Shown: positions 10,623-18,324 of the stretch, in pieces | How the letters are laid out: each line of letters starts with the position of its first letter | Numbering within the stretch: position 1 is the stretch's first letter | Assembly: GCF_030128825.1 (NCBI RefSeq) | Contig: NZ_CP119127.1 | Span: forward strand, 4,143,501 to 4,207,500 | Direction: 5' to 3' | Origin: Sphingobium sp. WTD-1 | Lineage (GTDB): Bacteria; Pseudomonadota; Alphaproteobacteria; Sphingomonadales; Sphingomonadaceae | Length of the DNA stretch: 64,000 nt | The notes under the pieces: model-generated | Seen by the model: only the letters and a program-made list of their open reading frames with translations | Databases searched by the model: none | Told to the model about the DNA's origin: nothing | Translations under genes and position numbers: made by a program

Positions 10623-11822
10623 TCAGGCAGGTTGTTCGGTGAAATTCGGTGCAGCGCCGATGCGCGACGTGACGATCGCCAGCAGCGAGGCGATCACGAG
10701 AAGCCCGGCTGCGAAGCTGAACGGGCCGCGATAGCCCCAGGCGTCGAACAGCGTGCCGCCAACAATCGCACCCAGCATGATCGCCAGCTGGATGATGGCG
10801 ACCATCAGTCCGCCGCCAGCCTCGGCCTCATGCGGCATCGTCTTGCTCAGCCACGTCCACCATCCGACCGGCGCGGCGGTCGCGAGCAGCCCCCAAAGCG
10901 TGAGCAACAGGCCGACCTTCAACGGCGTGCCGTCGATTTCAACGAGACTGACGGCGATGACGGCCAAAATGGCCGGAATGGCAATCAGCAGGCTGTAGAG
11001 CTGCGATTTGAGCAACCAGCCGATCACGATCGTGCCGACAAATCCCGCAACGCCGAGCGCCAGCAACATGCCCGAGATAAGCGGTGCGCCATTGCCCGTC
11101 ACCAGGTCCAGGAACGGTCGCAAATAGGTGAAGAGCGTGAACTGCCCGAAGAAGAACAGCGACACCGCGATCATGCCGATCGCAAACTGACGGTGCTTAA
11201 GCAGAGCAAACACGTCGCGCGCGCGGATCGTCGCCTTCTCCGGCGGCATGGTCGGAAGGCTGCGCCACTGCCAGGCAAATGCGATCGCGGCGAGCGGTAC
11301 CACGCAGAAAAAGGCACCGCGCCATCCGATCAGACTGCCGAGCAAGCTACCGATGGGCGCGCCCAATGTCGTCGCCGCCGCGTTACCGCCGTTCAGAAGG
11401 GCCAGCGCCTTGGGCACCGACTCCTCGGGCACGAGCCGCATGACAATCGCTGCCGAGATCGACCAGAAGCCGCCGATCGCCACGCCGAGAAGAGCGCGCC
11501 CCGTCATCAGCAGCGGGGCATTGGGCGCGAACGCGACCATCGTGCCGGACACAAGCATCAGCGCGGTGAAGATCAGCACGACGCGCCGCCGATCCGACAC
11601 GCCTATGATCGTCGAGATGAACAGGCTGGTGACGAGCGCGAAGAAGCCGGAGACTGAGATCGACTGTCCGGCATGCCCCTCGGTGATTGCCAGATCGCGC
11701 GCGATCGGCGTCAGCAGGCTGACGGGCATAAACTCCGACGCGATTAATATGGTGGCGCACAGCGCCATTGCGATCACCGCGCCCCAGGCGGGCACGGTCG
11801 CGGCTTTGCCGGATGCCGGCAT
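10623..11822 (-). CDS. MFS exporter of the NepI (purine nucleoside efflux) type, 399 aa
   Basis: Twelve-helix major facilitator inner-membrane transporter. It closely follows the E. coli NepI pattern as I know it: LIASEFMPVSLLTPIARDL at the N-terminus, GHAGQSISVSGF, RALLGVAIGGFWSISAAIVM with RLVPEESVPKAL, and later LATAAPVGWWTWLSKTMPHEAEAGG. NepI exports inosine and related purine nucleosides; the substrate here could differ because the partner gene is a hydrolase. It is divergent from the LysR gene at 11928, with a 105-base intergenic region containing a palindrome. It is followed at 17 bases by the hydrolase gene, consistent with a two-gene operon. Confidence 0.9.
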   Translation of the reverse strand: MPASGKAATVPAWGAVIAMALCATILIASEFMPVSLLTPIARDLAITEGHAGQSISVSGFFALVTSLFISTIIGVSDRRRVVLIFTALMLVSGTMVAFAPNAPLLMTGRALLGVAIGGFWSISAAIVMRLVPEESVPKALALLNGGNAAATTLGAPIGSLLGSLIGWRGAFFCVVPLAAIAFAWQWRSLPTMPPEKATIRARDVFALLKHRQFAIGMIAVSLFFFGQFTLFTYLRPFLDLVTGNGAPLISGMLLALGVAGFVGTIVIGWLLKSQLYSLLIAIPAILAVIAVSLVEIDGTPLKVGLLLTLWGLLATAAPVGWWTWLSKTMPHEAEAGGGLMVAIIQLAIMLGAIVGGTLFDAWGYRGPFSFAAGLLVIASLLAIVTSRIGAAPNFTEQPA

Positions 11823-11880
11823 ATCTACCTCATTTTTCTCGGATGAATTTCTCCTCCCTATCTAGCGCACACATCGATCC

Positions 11881-11909
11881 ATTATTAGATGTATAAGTCT
11901 TCTAATAAT
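11881..11909. promoter_or_regulatory. Palindromic operator candidate between MFS exporter and lysR gene
   Basis: Perfect 9-bp inverted repeat ATTATTAGA (11881-11889) and TCTAATAAT (11901-11909) with an 11-base spacer. It is AT-rich in a GC-rich background. It lies 19 bases before the LysR start codon and about 60 bases upstream of the exporter start. The size and divergent position fit a LysR-type binding site controlling both genes. Confidence 0.7.
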
Positions 11910-11927
11910 CAGTAGGAATTGTAATCA

Positions 11928-12824
11928 ATGGCGCGCGACACGCTGAGCGACATCACCGCCTTCGTGGCAGTGGCCCGCGAGCGCGGCTTCACCAGGGCAG
12001 CAGCAAAGCTCGGACTTTCCCAGTCCGCTATCAGCCAGATCGTCAAGAAGCTGGAGGATCGGCTTGGGGTTCAGTTGCTCGTTCGCACGACCCGCAGCGT
12101 GGCGCCGACCGAGATCGGCGAGAGGCTGCTTCAGAAGGTAAGTCCCTATCTGGACGGGATCGAGGCGGAACTTGCGGCCGTCAATGAAGCGCGAGACAGG
12201 CCTACGGGCAAGATCCGTATCAGTGCGTCGGACCATGCGATCAACGAACTTCTGCTGCCCAAGCTTTCTCAGTTCATGCAGGACTATCCGGACGTCCGCG
12301 TCGAGATGATCACCGATTACGGTCTGATCGACATCATCAGCGAGCGCTATGACGCCGGCGTGCGCTACGGCGAAACTTTGGCGAAGGACATGATCGCCGT
12401 CCGCATCGGCCCGGACGCGCGCATGGTGGCCGTCGGCTCATCGGGCTATTTCGAGCTTTATGGTCGGCCTCAAAGCCCATCTGATCTCCAGTCGCACAAT
12501 TGCATCGGGCTGCGCCACACGTCAGGACGGCTCTACGCCTGGGAATTGCAGCGGGAGGGCGAGGCGGAAGTCAAGGTGCAGGTCAGCGGGCAGTTGATCT
12601 TCAACAACATCTATTCCTGCCTCAGCGCAGCCTTGGCCGGTCTTGGCCTCGCCTTCGTTCCGCAGGATCTGGCGGAGGCGCATTTGCAGGCCGGCAGGCT
12701 GGAAATCGTGCTCGATGAGTGGAGTCTGCCCTTCCCGGGTTTCTACCTCTATTATCCGACGGTCACGCAACCATCACAAGCCTTTTCACTGTTGGTCGAG
12801 GCGCTGCGATATCGTTGGAGGTGA
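11928..12824 (+). CDS. LysR-family transcriptional regulator, 298 aa
   Basis: DNA-binding regulator. The N-terminal winged helix-turn-helix is at residues 5-65 (ITAFVAVARERGFTRAAAKL, then GLSQSAISQIVKKLEDRLGV, then LLVRTTRSVAPTEIGERLL). A linker helix and the periplasmic-binding-protein-like effector domain follow (GKIRISASDHAINELLLPKL; YDAGVRYGETLAKDMIAVRI; LAGLGLAFVPQDLAEAHL). Full length for the family. It is divergent from the exporter/hydrolase pair, which it probably controls through the palindrome at 11881-11909. It belongs to the CrgA-like clade by motif (RYDAGVRYGE). Effector unknown. It is followed by a 360-base region without a gene that is packed with palindromes. Confidence 0.94.
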   Translation: MARDTLSDITAFVAVARERGFTRAAAKLGLSQSAISQIVKKLEDRLGVQLLVRTTRSVAPTEIGERLLQKVSPYLDGIEAELAAVNEARDRPTGKIRISASDHAINELLLPKLSQFMQDYPDVRVEMITDYGLIDIISERYDAGVRYGETLAKDMIAVRIGPDARMVAVGSSGYFELYGRPQSPSDLQSHNCIGLRHTSGRLYAWELQREGEAEVKVQVSGQLIFNNIYSCLSAALAGLGLAFVPQDLAEAHLQAGRLEIVLDEWSLPFPGFYLYYPTVTQPSQAFSLLVEALRYRWR

Positions 12825-12863
12825 GGCCTAATGTGTCCGATTTCGACCAGAAACGGCCATGTT

Positions 12864-12981
12864 CCCCCTCCCGTAAACGGGAGGGGGTTAGGGGGTGGGC
12901 TGGACGTCGCACAAGCCCACCCCGCTACGACTAATGCGCTTCGCGCATAAGTCTCACTGCCCCTCCCGCGTGCGGGAGGGG
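12864..12981. repeat. Composite palindromic repeat element (REP/BIME-like)
   Basis: Four consecutive hairpins: CCCCCTCCCGT/ACGGGAGGGGG (12864-12887, 11-bp perfect); GGGGTGGGCT/AGCCCACCCC (12892-12923); GACTAATGCGC/GCGCATAAGTC (12929-12953, one mismatch); CCCCTCCCGC/GCGGGAGGGG (12960-12981). The outer hairpins share sequence. It lies between lysR and the DUF1467 gene and holds no ORF of its own. Confidence 0.75.
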
Positions 12982-13004
12982 AGTGGCAGAAAACCACTCC
13001 CTGT

Positions 13005-13096
13005 CCGTCATTCCCGCGTAGGCGGGAATCTATCTCCTAACCTTCTCTCTGGTCCCACGCTGGCGGGATAGATCCCCGCCTCCGCGGGGATGACGG
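13005..13096. repeat. Inverted pair of a TCATTCCCGC-type dispersed repeat
   Basis: Left arm 13005-13034 begins CCGTCATTCCCGCG and ends ATCTATC; right arm 13067-13096 is its near-complement, beginning GATAGATCCCCG and ending GGGGATGACGG. Each arm is itself a small palindrome (TTCCCGC..GCGGGAA; TCCCCGC..GCGGGGA). It is typical of mobile intergenic palindromes and lies convergently downstream of both flanking genes. Confidence 0.7.
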
Positions 13097-13184
13097 GAGG
13101 AAAAGCAGGAGGTCGTTAGCCATTCCCTGCCTGCCGCTTCCCCGGCATCTTTCTTCGCCGCGCTGCCAGTACATAGTACCCCGC

Positions 13185-13454
13185 TCAGCGTGGCGGATGG
13201 AGGCCGGGGATGTTGTCGATCGTGACCCAGCCCTGCACATAATTGGCATAATAGAGGCCGAACAGGACGGCGGAGAGCAGGGTGGCGCGCAGCATGACGC
13301 GGCCGGGGCGGAAGTTGCTGGGGGCGCTGTCCGCCTGGCCTTTCAGCAGCACCTCGCCCGTCTCGTCGGGCGTGCGCAGGCCGAAGGGCAGGACGAGGAA
13401 GGCGCTGATCACCCAGAACAGCACATAGATGGCGAAGATGGCGTACCAGTTCAT
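13185..13454 (-). CDS. DUF1467 family small membrane protein, 89 aa
   Basis: Small two-helix membrane protein: helix 1 at the N-terminus (AIFAIYVLFWVISAFLVLP), a polar loop starting GLRTPDETGE, then helix 2 (MLRATLLSAVLFGLYYANY). DUF1467 proteins are short, alphaproteobacterial and of unknown function; this matches in length and in the FGLRTPDE loop. The gene is the last in line with the nuo-birA-coaX-rnj series on the minus strand, but is separated from rnj by a terminator and a long inverted repeat, so it probably has its own promoter. Confidence 0.85.
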   Translation of the reverse strand: MNWYAIFAIYVLFWVISAFLVLPFGLRTPDETGEVLLKGQADSAPSNFRPGRVMLRATLLSAVLFGLYYANYVQGWVTIDNIPGLHPPR

Positions 13455-13581
13455 CCGGCCCGCCCGTTATTGCAGCGCATGCCCCTATCCTCTCCCGTCA
13501 TCGCGGCGCTTCGCGCGCCATGACGATTCAATCTTGATCGGCCCGAGCCTAGAGCAGCATGACATGAGATCAACCCATGCT

Positions 13582-13648
13582 GTCATTGCGAGCGTAGCGA
13601 AGCAATCCACCGGCGCGACATGGATTGCTTCGCTACGCTCGCAATGAC
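13582..13648. repeat. Perfect 28-bp inverted repeat (GTCATTGCGAGCG-type element)
   Basis: Left arm 13582-13609 (begins GTCATTGCGAGCG, ends AAGCAATCCA) and right arm 13621-13648, its exact reverse complement, separated by 11 bases. It is related in its ends to the element at 41221-41282. The rest of 13455-13750 holds only this element and the rnj terminator. Confidence 0.8.
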
Positions 13649-13693
13649 GAGTCTGCCTGATGTCATTTCGCTCTAAATGTTTCCGGGTACTCG

Positions 13694-13739
13694 CAAAAAC
13701 GCCGTTCGCATCTGCCCGAAGGTCGGACGCGAACGGCGC
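13694..13739 (-). terminator. Terminator downstream of rnj
   Basis: On the minus strand a 10-bp stem (13738-13729 with 13709-13700) closes a loop of 19 bases and is followed by a T-run (13699-13695 as A on the plus strand). It lies 12 bases after the rnj stop. Confidence 0.8.
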
Positions 13740-13750
13740 TTTGGCCTAAA

Positions 13751-15388
13751 TCATGCGCGGATCAGCAGCACGTCGACGATCGGCTTCTTGCCGGTCCAGC
13801 GGGTCGCGGTGCGGCGCACGGCGAGGCGCAGGCGTTCGCGCAGGGCTTCCTGCTCCATCGATCCCTTGGCAACGGCCGCCGCCGCTTCCTCGGCCGCTTC
13901 GGCGAGGAAGGCATCCTTGTCCTCTTCCACCGGCACGCCCTGGGTGCGCAGCACGGGTTCGCCGATCAGGCGGTTCTTGGCGTCGAGCGCCACGGCGACG
14001 CTGATCTGGCCGTGCAGGCCGAGCTTGCGCCGTTCGTTCATGGTCGCGCCGTCGGCGGGCAGGATGACGTCGCCGTCGAGGACCAGACGGCCGGTATCCT
14101 CATGGCCGATGATCGTCGGCTTGCCCGGTGCCAGGCGCAGCAGGTCGCCGTTCGACTGCACCACCGCATCGGGGATGCCGGTGGCGAGGCCAAGCCGCGC
14201 CTGTTCCGCCATGTGGCGCCGCTCGCCATGGACCGGCAGCAGGATGGCGGGGCGGATCCAGCGATACATGGATTCCAGTTCCGGACGGCCCGGATGGCCC
14301 GAGACATGGACCTCGGCCTGGCGGTCGGTCACCATGATGATGCCCTTGGTCGCCAGCGCATTCTGGATGCGGCCGATCGCGATCTCGTTGCCCGGAATCT
14401 GCTTGGACGAGAAGATAACGGTGTCGCCTTCGGCCAGCTTGATCGGGTGGCTGTCAAAGGCGATGCGGGAGAGCGCAGCGCGCGCCTCGCCCTGGCCGCC
14501 GGTGGCGATGAACATCACTTCCGAGCGGGGCAGGTCCATCGCATCGTCCCAGTCGACCAGCGGCGGGAAATCCTTGAGATAGCCGGCAGCCTTGGCGGTG
14601 CTGATGATGCGATCGAGCGAGCGGCCGGCGACGCACAGCTTGCGCCCGGTGGCGGCCGCGACCTCGCCCAGCGTCTGCACGCGTGCGGCGTTGGAGGCAA
14701 AGGTGGTGACCAGCACCCGGCCCTTGGCCGCCGCGACGGTCTGCATCAGGCCATCGCGCACGGTGCTTTCGGAACCCGATGGTTCTGGATTGAAGACATT
14801 GGTGCTGTCGCACACCAGGGCCAGCACGCCCTCGTCACCTATCACAGTCAGTTCCTCCGGCGTCGAGGGCTGGCCGAGCAGCGGGGCGGCGTCCAGCTTC
14901 CAGTCGCCGGTGTGGAAGATGCGGCCGTGCGGCGTGTCGATCAGGACGGCATTGCCCTCCGGGATCGAGTGGGCCAGCGGCACATAACGGAAGCCGAACG
15001 GGCCGAGATTGAAGCTGCCCTCATTCTCGATGACGTGGAGCTTGACCTCCTTGGTAAGGCCCTCTTCCTCCAGCTTCAGCCGGATCAGGCCCGCGGTGAA
15101 GGGCGTGGCATAAAGCGGCACGCCCAGGTCTGCCGCCAGATAGGGGATGGCGCCGATATGGTCTTCATGGCCATGGGTCAGCACGATGCCGAGCAGGTCG
15201 TCCTTGCGCTCCTCGATGAAGGCAAGGTCGGGCAGCACCAGCTCCACGCCGGGATAAAGCGGGTCGGCAAAGGTCAGGCCGAGGTCGACCATGACCCATT
15301 TGCCCTGGCAACCATAAAGATTGACGTTCATGCCGATCTCGCCCGAGCCGCCAAGGGCCAGGAAGAGCAGCTCGTCTTTGGGTGTCAT
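13751..15388 (-). CDS. rnj: Ribonuclease J, 545 aa
   Basis: Metallo-beta-lactamase/beta-CASP ribonuclease with 5'-3' exo- and endonuclease activity, acting in mRNA turnover and rRNA maturation. Visible: the zinc motif [28 protein letters not shown] with the metal Asp, the beta-CASP region with CDSTNVF and [13 protein letters not shown], the [10 protein letters not shown] loop, and the C-terminal degradation-dimerisation part. Length is normal for RNase J (about 550). Its start codon overlaps the stop of coaX, indicating translational coupling within the nuo-birA-coaX-rnj series, an order I recognise in other alphaproteobacteria. Followed by a good terminator. Confidence 0.96.
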   Translation of the reverse strand: MTPKDELLFLALGGSGEIGMNVNLYGCQGKWVMVDLGLTFADPLYPGVELVLPDLAFIEERKDDLLGIVLTHGHEDHIGAIPYLAADLGVPLYATPFTAGLIRLKLEEEGLTKEVKLHVIENEGSFNLGPFGFRYVPLAHSIPEGNAVLIDTPHGRIFHTGDWKLDAAPLLGQPSTPEELTVIGDEGVLALVCDSTNVFNPEPSGSESTVRDGLMQTVAAAKGRVLVTTFASNAARVQTLGEVAAATGRKLCVAGRSLDRIISTAKAAGYLKDFPPLVDWDDAMDLPRSEVMFIATGGQGEARAALSRIAFDSHPIKLAEGDTVIFSSKQIPGNEIAIGRIQNALATKGIIMVTDRQAEVHVSGHPGRPELESMYRWIRPAILLPVHGERRHMAEQARLGLATGIPDAVVQSNGDLLRLAPGKPTIIGHEDTGRLVLDGDVILPADGATMNERRKLGLHGQISVAVALDAKNRLIGEPVLRTQGVPVEEDKDAFLAEAAEEAAAAVAKGSMEQEALRERLRLAVRRTATRWTGKKPIVDVLLIRA

Positions 15389-16167
15389 TCTGTTCTAAAA
15401 CTCCGTTCATACAGCAATGCGAGGCCCTGGATCGTCAGGTCGGGCGCGATCGCATCGAAAATATCGCTATTGTCATTGAAGAGGACGGCGAGTCCTCCGG
15501 TCGAAATCACTTTGGTCGGGCGGCCGATCTCGGCCCGCATGCGGGCGACCAGCCCCTCCATCATCGCCACATAGCCCCAGAAGACGCCGATCAGCATGGC
15601 GTCTGCGGTAGTCCGACCGATAACCGATCGGTTCTCCGGTGGGGCGATCGCGATGCGGGGCAGCTTGGCTGCGGCCGCCACCAGCGCATCGAGCGACAGG
15701 TTGATGCCCGGCGCGATAATGCCGCCCTTATAGGCGCCGCGATAATCCACCACATCGAAGGTCGTCGCCGTGCCGAAATCGATGACGATCAGGTCGCCAT
15801 CATAAAGATGGTGGGCCGCGATCGCGTTTACAACCCGGTCGGCACCGACCGAGGCCGGTTCCGCCACGTCCAGTTCGATACCCCAGTCGACCGGCGACTG
15901 GCCGGCGACGAGCGCGGTCGTCTTGAAATATTTGTCGGCCAGCACCTGAAGATTGTGCAGCGCGCGCGGCACGACGGTGGCGACGATCACCGCGCCGACA
16001 TCGGCCATGGCATAACCTTCCAGCATCAGGAGCTGGTTCAGCCATACGGCATATTCGTCGGCGGTGCGGCGCGGGTCGGTGGCGATGCGCCAGCGCGTCT
16101 TGATCTCACGCCCGTCGAGCAGCGCGAAAACGACATTGGTGTTGCCCGCGTCGATCGCGAGAAGCAT
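15385..16167 (-). CDS. coaX: Type III pantothenate kinase, 260 aa
   Basis: Phosphorylates pantothenate in the first step of coenzyme A synthesis. ASKHA-fold motifs are visible: the N-terminal phosphate-binding [19 protein letters not shown], then [31 protein letters not shown] with the catalytic Asp, [15 protein letters not shown] and STGGLAVLF near the end. I place the start at 16167 because the type III kinase fold begins with [10 protein letters not shown]; the upstream ATG at 16224 would give an unrelated extension and overlap birA. The stop overlaps the rnj start by 4 bases. Confidence 0.95.
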   Translation of the reverse strand: MLLAIDAGNTNVVFALLDGREIKTRWRIATDPRRTADEYAVWLNQLLMLEGYAMADVGAVIVATVVPRALHNLQVLADKYFKTTALVAGQSPVDWGIELDVAEPASVGADRVVNAIAAHHLYDGDLIVIDFGTATTFDVVDYRGAYKGGIIAPGINLSLDALVAAAAKLPRIAIAPPENRSVIGRTTADAMLIGVFWGYVAMMEGLVARMRAEIGRPTKVISTGGLAVLFNDNSDIFDAIAPDLTIQGLALLYERSFRTE

Positions 16168-16177
16168 GGCCGAACCC

Positions 16178-16891
16178 TCAGATGAGAAAGATATCGCCGG
16201 CATGAATGGCACGGGTATCGCCATTCGCCAAGCGCAGGATCAACATGCCCTGGCTGTCGAGCGTGCCGAAGCCACCCTCCACCACGTCGCCATCGGGCTG
16301 GACGACACGCATCGGCGTGCCGGTCGGATGGGCGTTGAGCAGCCAGTGGGTGCGCACCGGATCAAGTCCCTGGGCGCGCCAGATCGCCAGCCAATGGCCG
16401 AAAAGCTGGGCGAGGCGCTCCAGCAGCACGGCGGCTTCCGCCCCCTGCCCCGTCGCGCCCTGGGCTGCGAGGCTGGTGACCGGACGGTCGAGCCCTTGCG
16501 GGAAATGGGTGACGTTGATGCCGATGCCGACGACCACGGCATCGCCGGTGCGTTCCAGCAGGATGCCGGCGATCTTCGCGCCGTCGACCAAAATGTCATT
16601 GGGCCATTTGATCCGCGCCTGTCCGGCACAGAGCGGCGCGACCAGCGCATGGACGGCGTTCGCCGCGACCAGCGCCAGCGTGTGCGCCATCGGGTCGCCC
16701 GGCTGCAGCCGGATCAGGGTGGAGCAATAGAGATTGCCGACCGGACTTTCCCACGCCCGGCCCAAACGACCGCGGCCTCCGGACTGTCGCTTTGCGCGCA
16801 GCCAGAGGCCCTCGGTTTCACCCTGCTCCGCCAGTGCCAGCATGTCGGCATTGGTGGAGCCGGTTTCTTCTACGGTGCGAAACTGCGTCAG
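16178..16891 (-). CDS. birA: Biotin--[acetyl-CoA-carboxylase] ligase, short form, apparent CTG start, 237 aa
   Basis: Attaches biotin to carboxylase carrier proteins. Visible: [18 protein letters not shown] (biotinyl-AMP loop), [29 protein letters not shown], and the small C-terminal domain ([14 protein letters not shown]). There is no N-terminal DNA-binding domain, so it is a ligase without repressor function. The first ATG in frame (16843) would omit the conserved ETGSTN motif, which is encoded just upstream in the same frame. Reading back, the frame has no ATG, GTG or TTG; CTG at 16889-16891 overlaps the nuoN TGA and gives [16 protein letters not shown] ahead of the first Met. I therefore place the start there; ATT-type or other non-standard starts nearby cannot be excluded. 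Confidence 0.85.
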   Translation of the reverse strand: MTQFRTVEETGSTNADMLALAEQGETEGLWLRAKRQSGGRGRLGRAWESPVGNLYCSTLIRLQPGDPMAHTLALVAANAVHALVAPLCAGQARIKWPNDILVDGAKIAGILLERTGDAVVVGIGINVTHFPQGLDRPVTSLAAQGATGQGAEAAVLLERLAQLFGHWLAIWRAQGLDPVRTHWLLNAHPTGTPMRVVQPDGDVVEGGFGTLDSQGMLILRLANGDTRAIHAGDIFLI

Positions 16892-18324
16892 AACAGTGAG
16901 GCCGCCGCAGCCGCGCTGGCCTTGTCCAGCAGCGGGTTGAGCAGATAACCAAAGACGATCACGATGGCGCAGGCACCCATGATGATGTTTTCGACCACCC
17001 CGCCCTTCGCCTCATAGGGCGCGGCCGGCTCGTCGAAATAGATCGTCTTGATGATCTTGAGATAATAGAAGGCGCCGATCACCGACATGGCGATGCCGAA
17101 GGCAGCGAGCGCAGTCAGGTTGGCGGCGACCGCGGCATCGAACACCAGGAACTTCGCCCAGAAGCCGAACAGCGGCGGGATACCGGCCATCGAGAACATG
17201 AAGATCGCGAAGGCGGCCGACAGGCCCTTGCGCGACTGCGACAGGCCGGCAAGGCTGGCAATCGTGTCGACCGGCTTCCCGTCGGCATCCCGCATCTGGA
17301 GGATGCAGGCGAAGGCACCGATGGTCATGACGACATAGATCGCCATGTAGCTCATCGTCGCGGCAACGCCGGCGGGCGTGCCGGCCGCAAGGCCGACCAG
17401 CGCGAAGCCGACATTGTTGATCGACGAATAGGCCATCAGACGCTTGATGCTGGTCTGGCCGATCGCCGCGACCGCACCGAACAGGATCGACGCGAGCGCA
17501 ACGAAGATGATGATCTGCTGCCAGTCGAGGCCAGCCGGGCCAAGCGCTTCGATCGCGACACGGACCATCAGGCCCATCGCGGCGACCTTGGGCGCGCTGC
17601 CGAAGAAGGCAGTGACCGGGGTCGGCGCACCTTCATAGACGTCGGGCGTCCACATGTGGAACGGCACGGCGCTGATCTTGAAGGCGAGGCCCGCGAGCAC
17701 GAACACCAGGCCGAACAGCTCGCCCTTCGACACGCCGTCGCCCATGGCGATGGCGATGCCGTCGAACGCGGTCGAACCCGTGAAGCCGTAGAGCAGCGAG
17801 ATGCCGTAGAGCAGGATGCCGCTGGCCAGCGAACCGAGCACGAAATATTTGAGGCCAGCTTCCGACGATTTCTCGTCCTGGCGCATGAAGCTGGCCAGCA
17901 CGTAGGACGCGAGGCTGTTCATTTCCAGGCCGACATAGAGCGTCAGCATGTCGCCGGCCGAGACCATCATGCCCATGCCGATGGCGGCAAAGACGATCAG
18001 GACGGCATATTCGGGACGGAGCGCGCCGCCGGTGGCGAAGAAGCGCGGGGCCAGGAGGATGGCCGCACCGGCCGCGCCATAGATCAGCGCCTTGGCATAG
18101 ACCGAGAAGGCGTCGGCACGGACCAGGCCGTCGAACGCGACCGGGCCATGCGCCATCGAGGTGCAGAGGCTGAGGCCGGCGGCGAGCAGTGCGAGCACCG
18201 CCAGCCAGTTGACGGCATGGGTCGAGCGGTCACCACCGAAGGCGGCGATCAGCATCAGCACCAGGCCGGAGCCGGTGAGGATGAGTTCCGGCAATACGGC
18301 CAGAAGGGAAGCGGTTTCGATCAT
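16888..18324 (-). CDS. nuoN: NADH-quinone oxidoreductase subunit N, 478 aa
   Basis: One of the three antiporter-like membrane subunits that carry out proton translocation in complex I. It has about 14 hydrophobic helices. Family residues are visible in MSAGDMLTLYVGLEMNSLAS with the essential Glu in TM5, FKISAVPFHMWTPDVYEGAP with the TM7 Lys, and KRLMAYSSINNVGFAL. Length is normal. Its start overlaps the nuoM stop by 1 base, and its stop overlaps the presumed start of birA. Last of the 14 nuo genes. Confidence 0.97.
   Translation of the reverse strand: MIETASLLAVLPELILTGSGLVLMLIAAFGGDRSTHAVNWLAVLALLAAGLSLCTSMAHGPVAFDGLVRADAFSVYAKALIYGAAGAAILLAPRFFATGGALRPEYAVLIVFAAIGMGMMVSAGDMLTLYVGLEMNSLASYVLASFMRQDEKSSEAGLKYFVLGSLASGILLYGISLLYGFTGSTAFDGIAIAMGDGVSKGELFGLVFVLAGLAFKISAVPFHMWTPDVYEGAPTPVTAFFGSAPKVAAMGLMVRVAIEALGPAGLDWQQIIIFVALASILFGAVAAIGQTSIKRLMAYSSINNVGFALVGLAAGTPAGVAATMSYMAIYVVMTIGAFACILQMRDADGKPVDTIASLAGLSQSRKGLSAAFAIFMFSMAGIPPLFGFWAKFLVFDAAVAANLTALAAFGIAMSVIGAFYYLKIIKTIYFDEPAAPYEAKGGVVENIIMGACAIVIVFGYLLNPLLDKASAAAAASLF

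Noticed and set aside
9424..12824. Insertion sequence or integron around the hydrolase/exporter module
   Set aside because: No transposase, integrase, terminal inverted repeats or target duplication seen.
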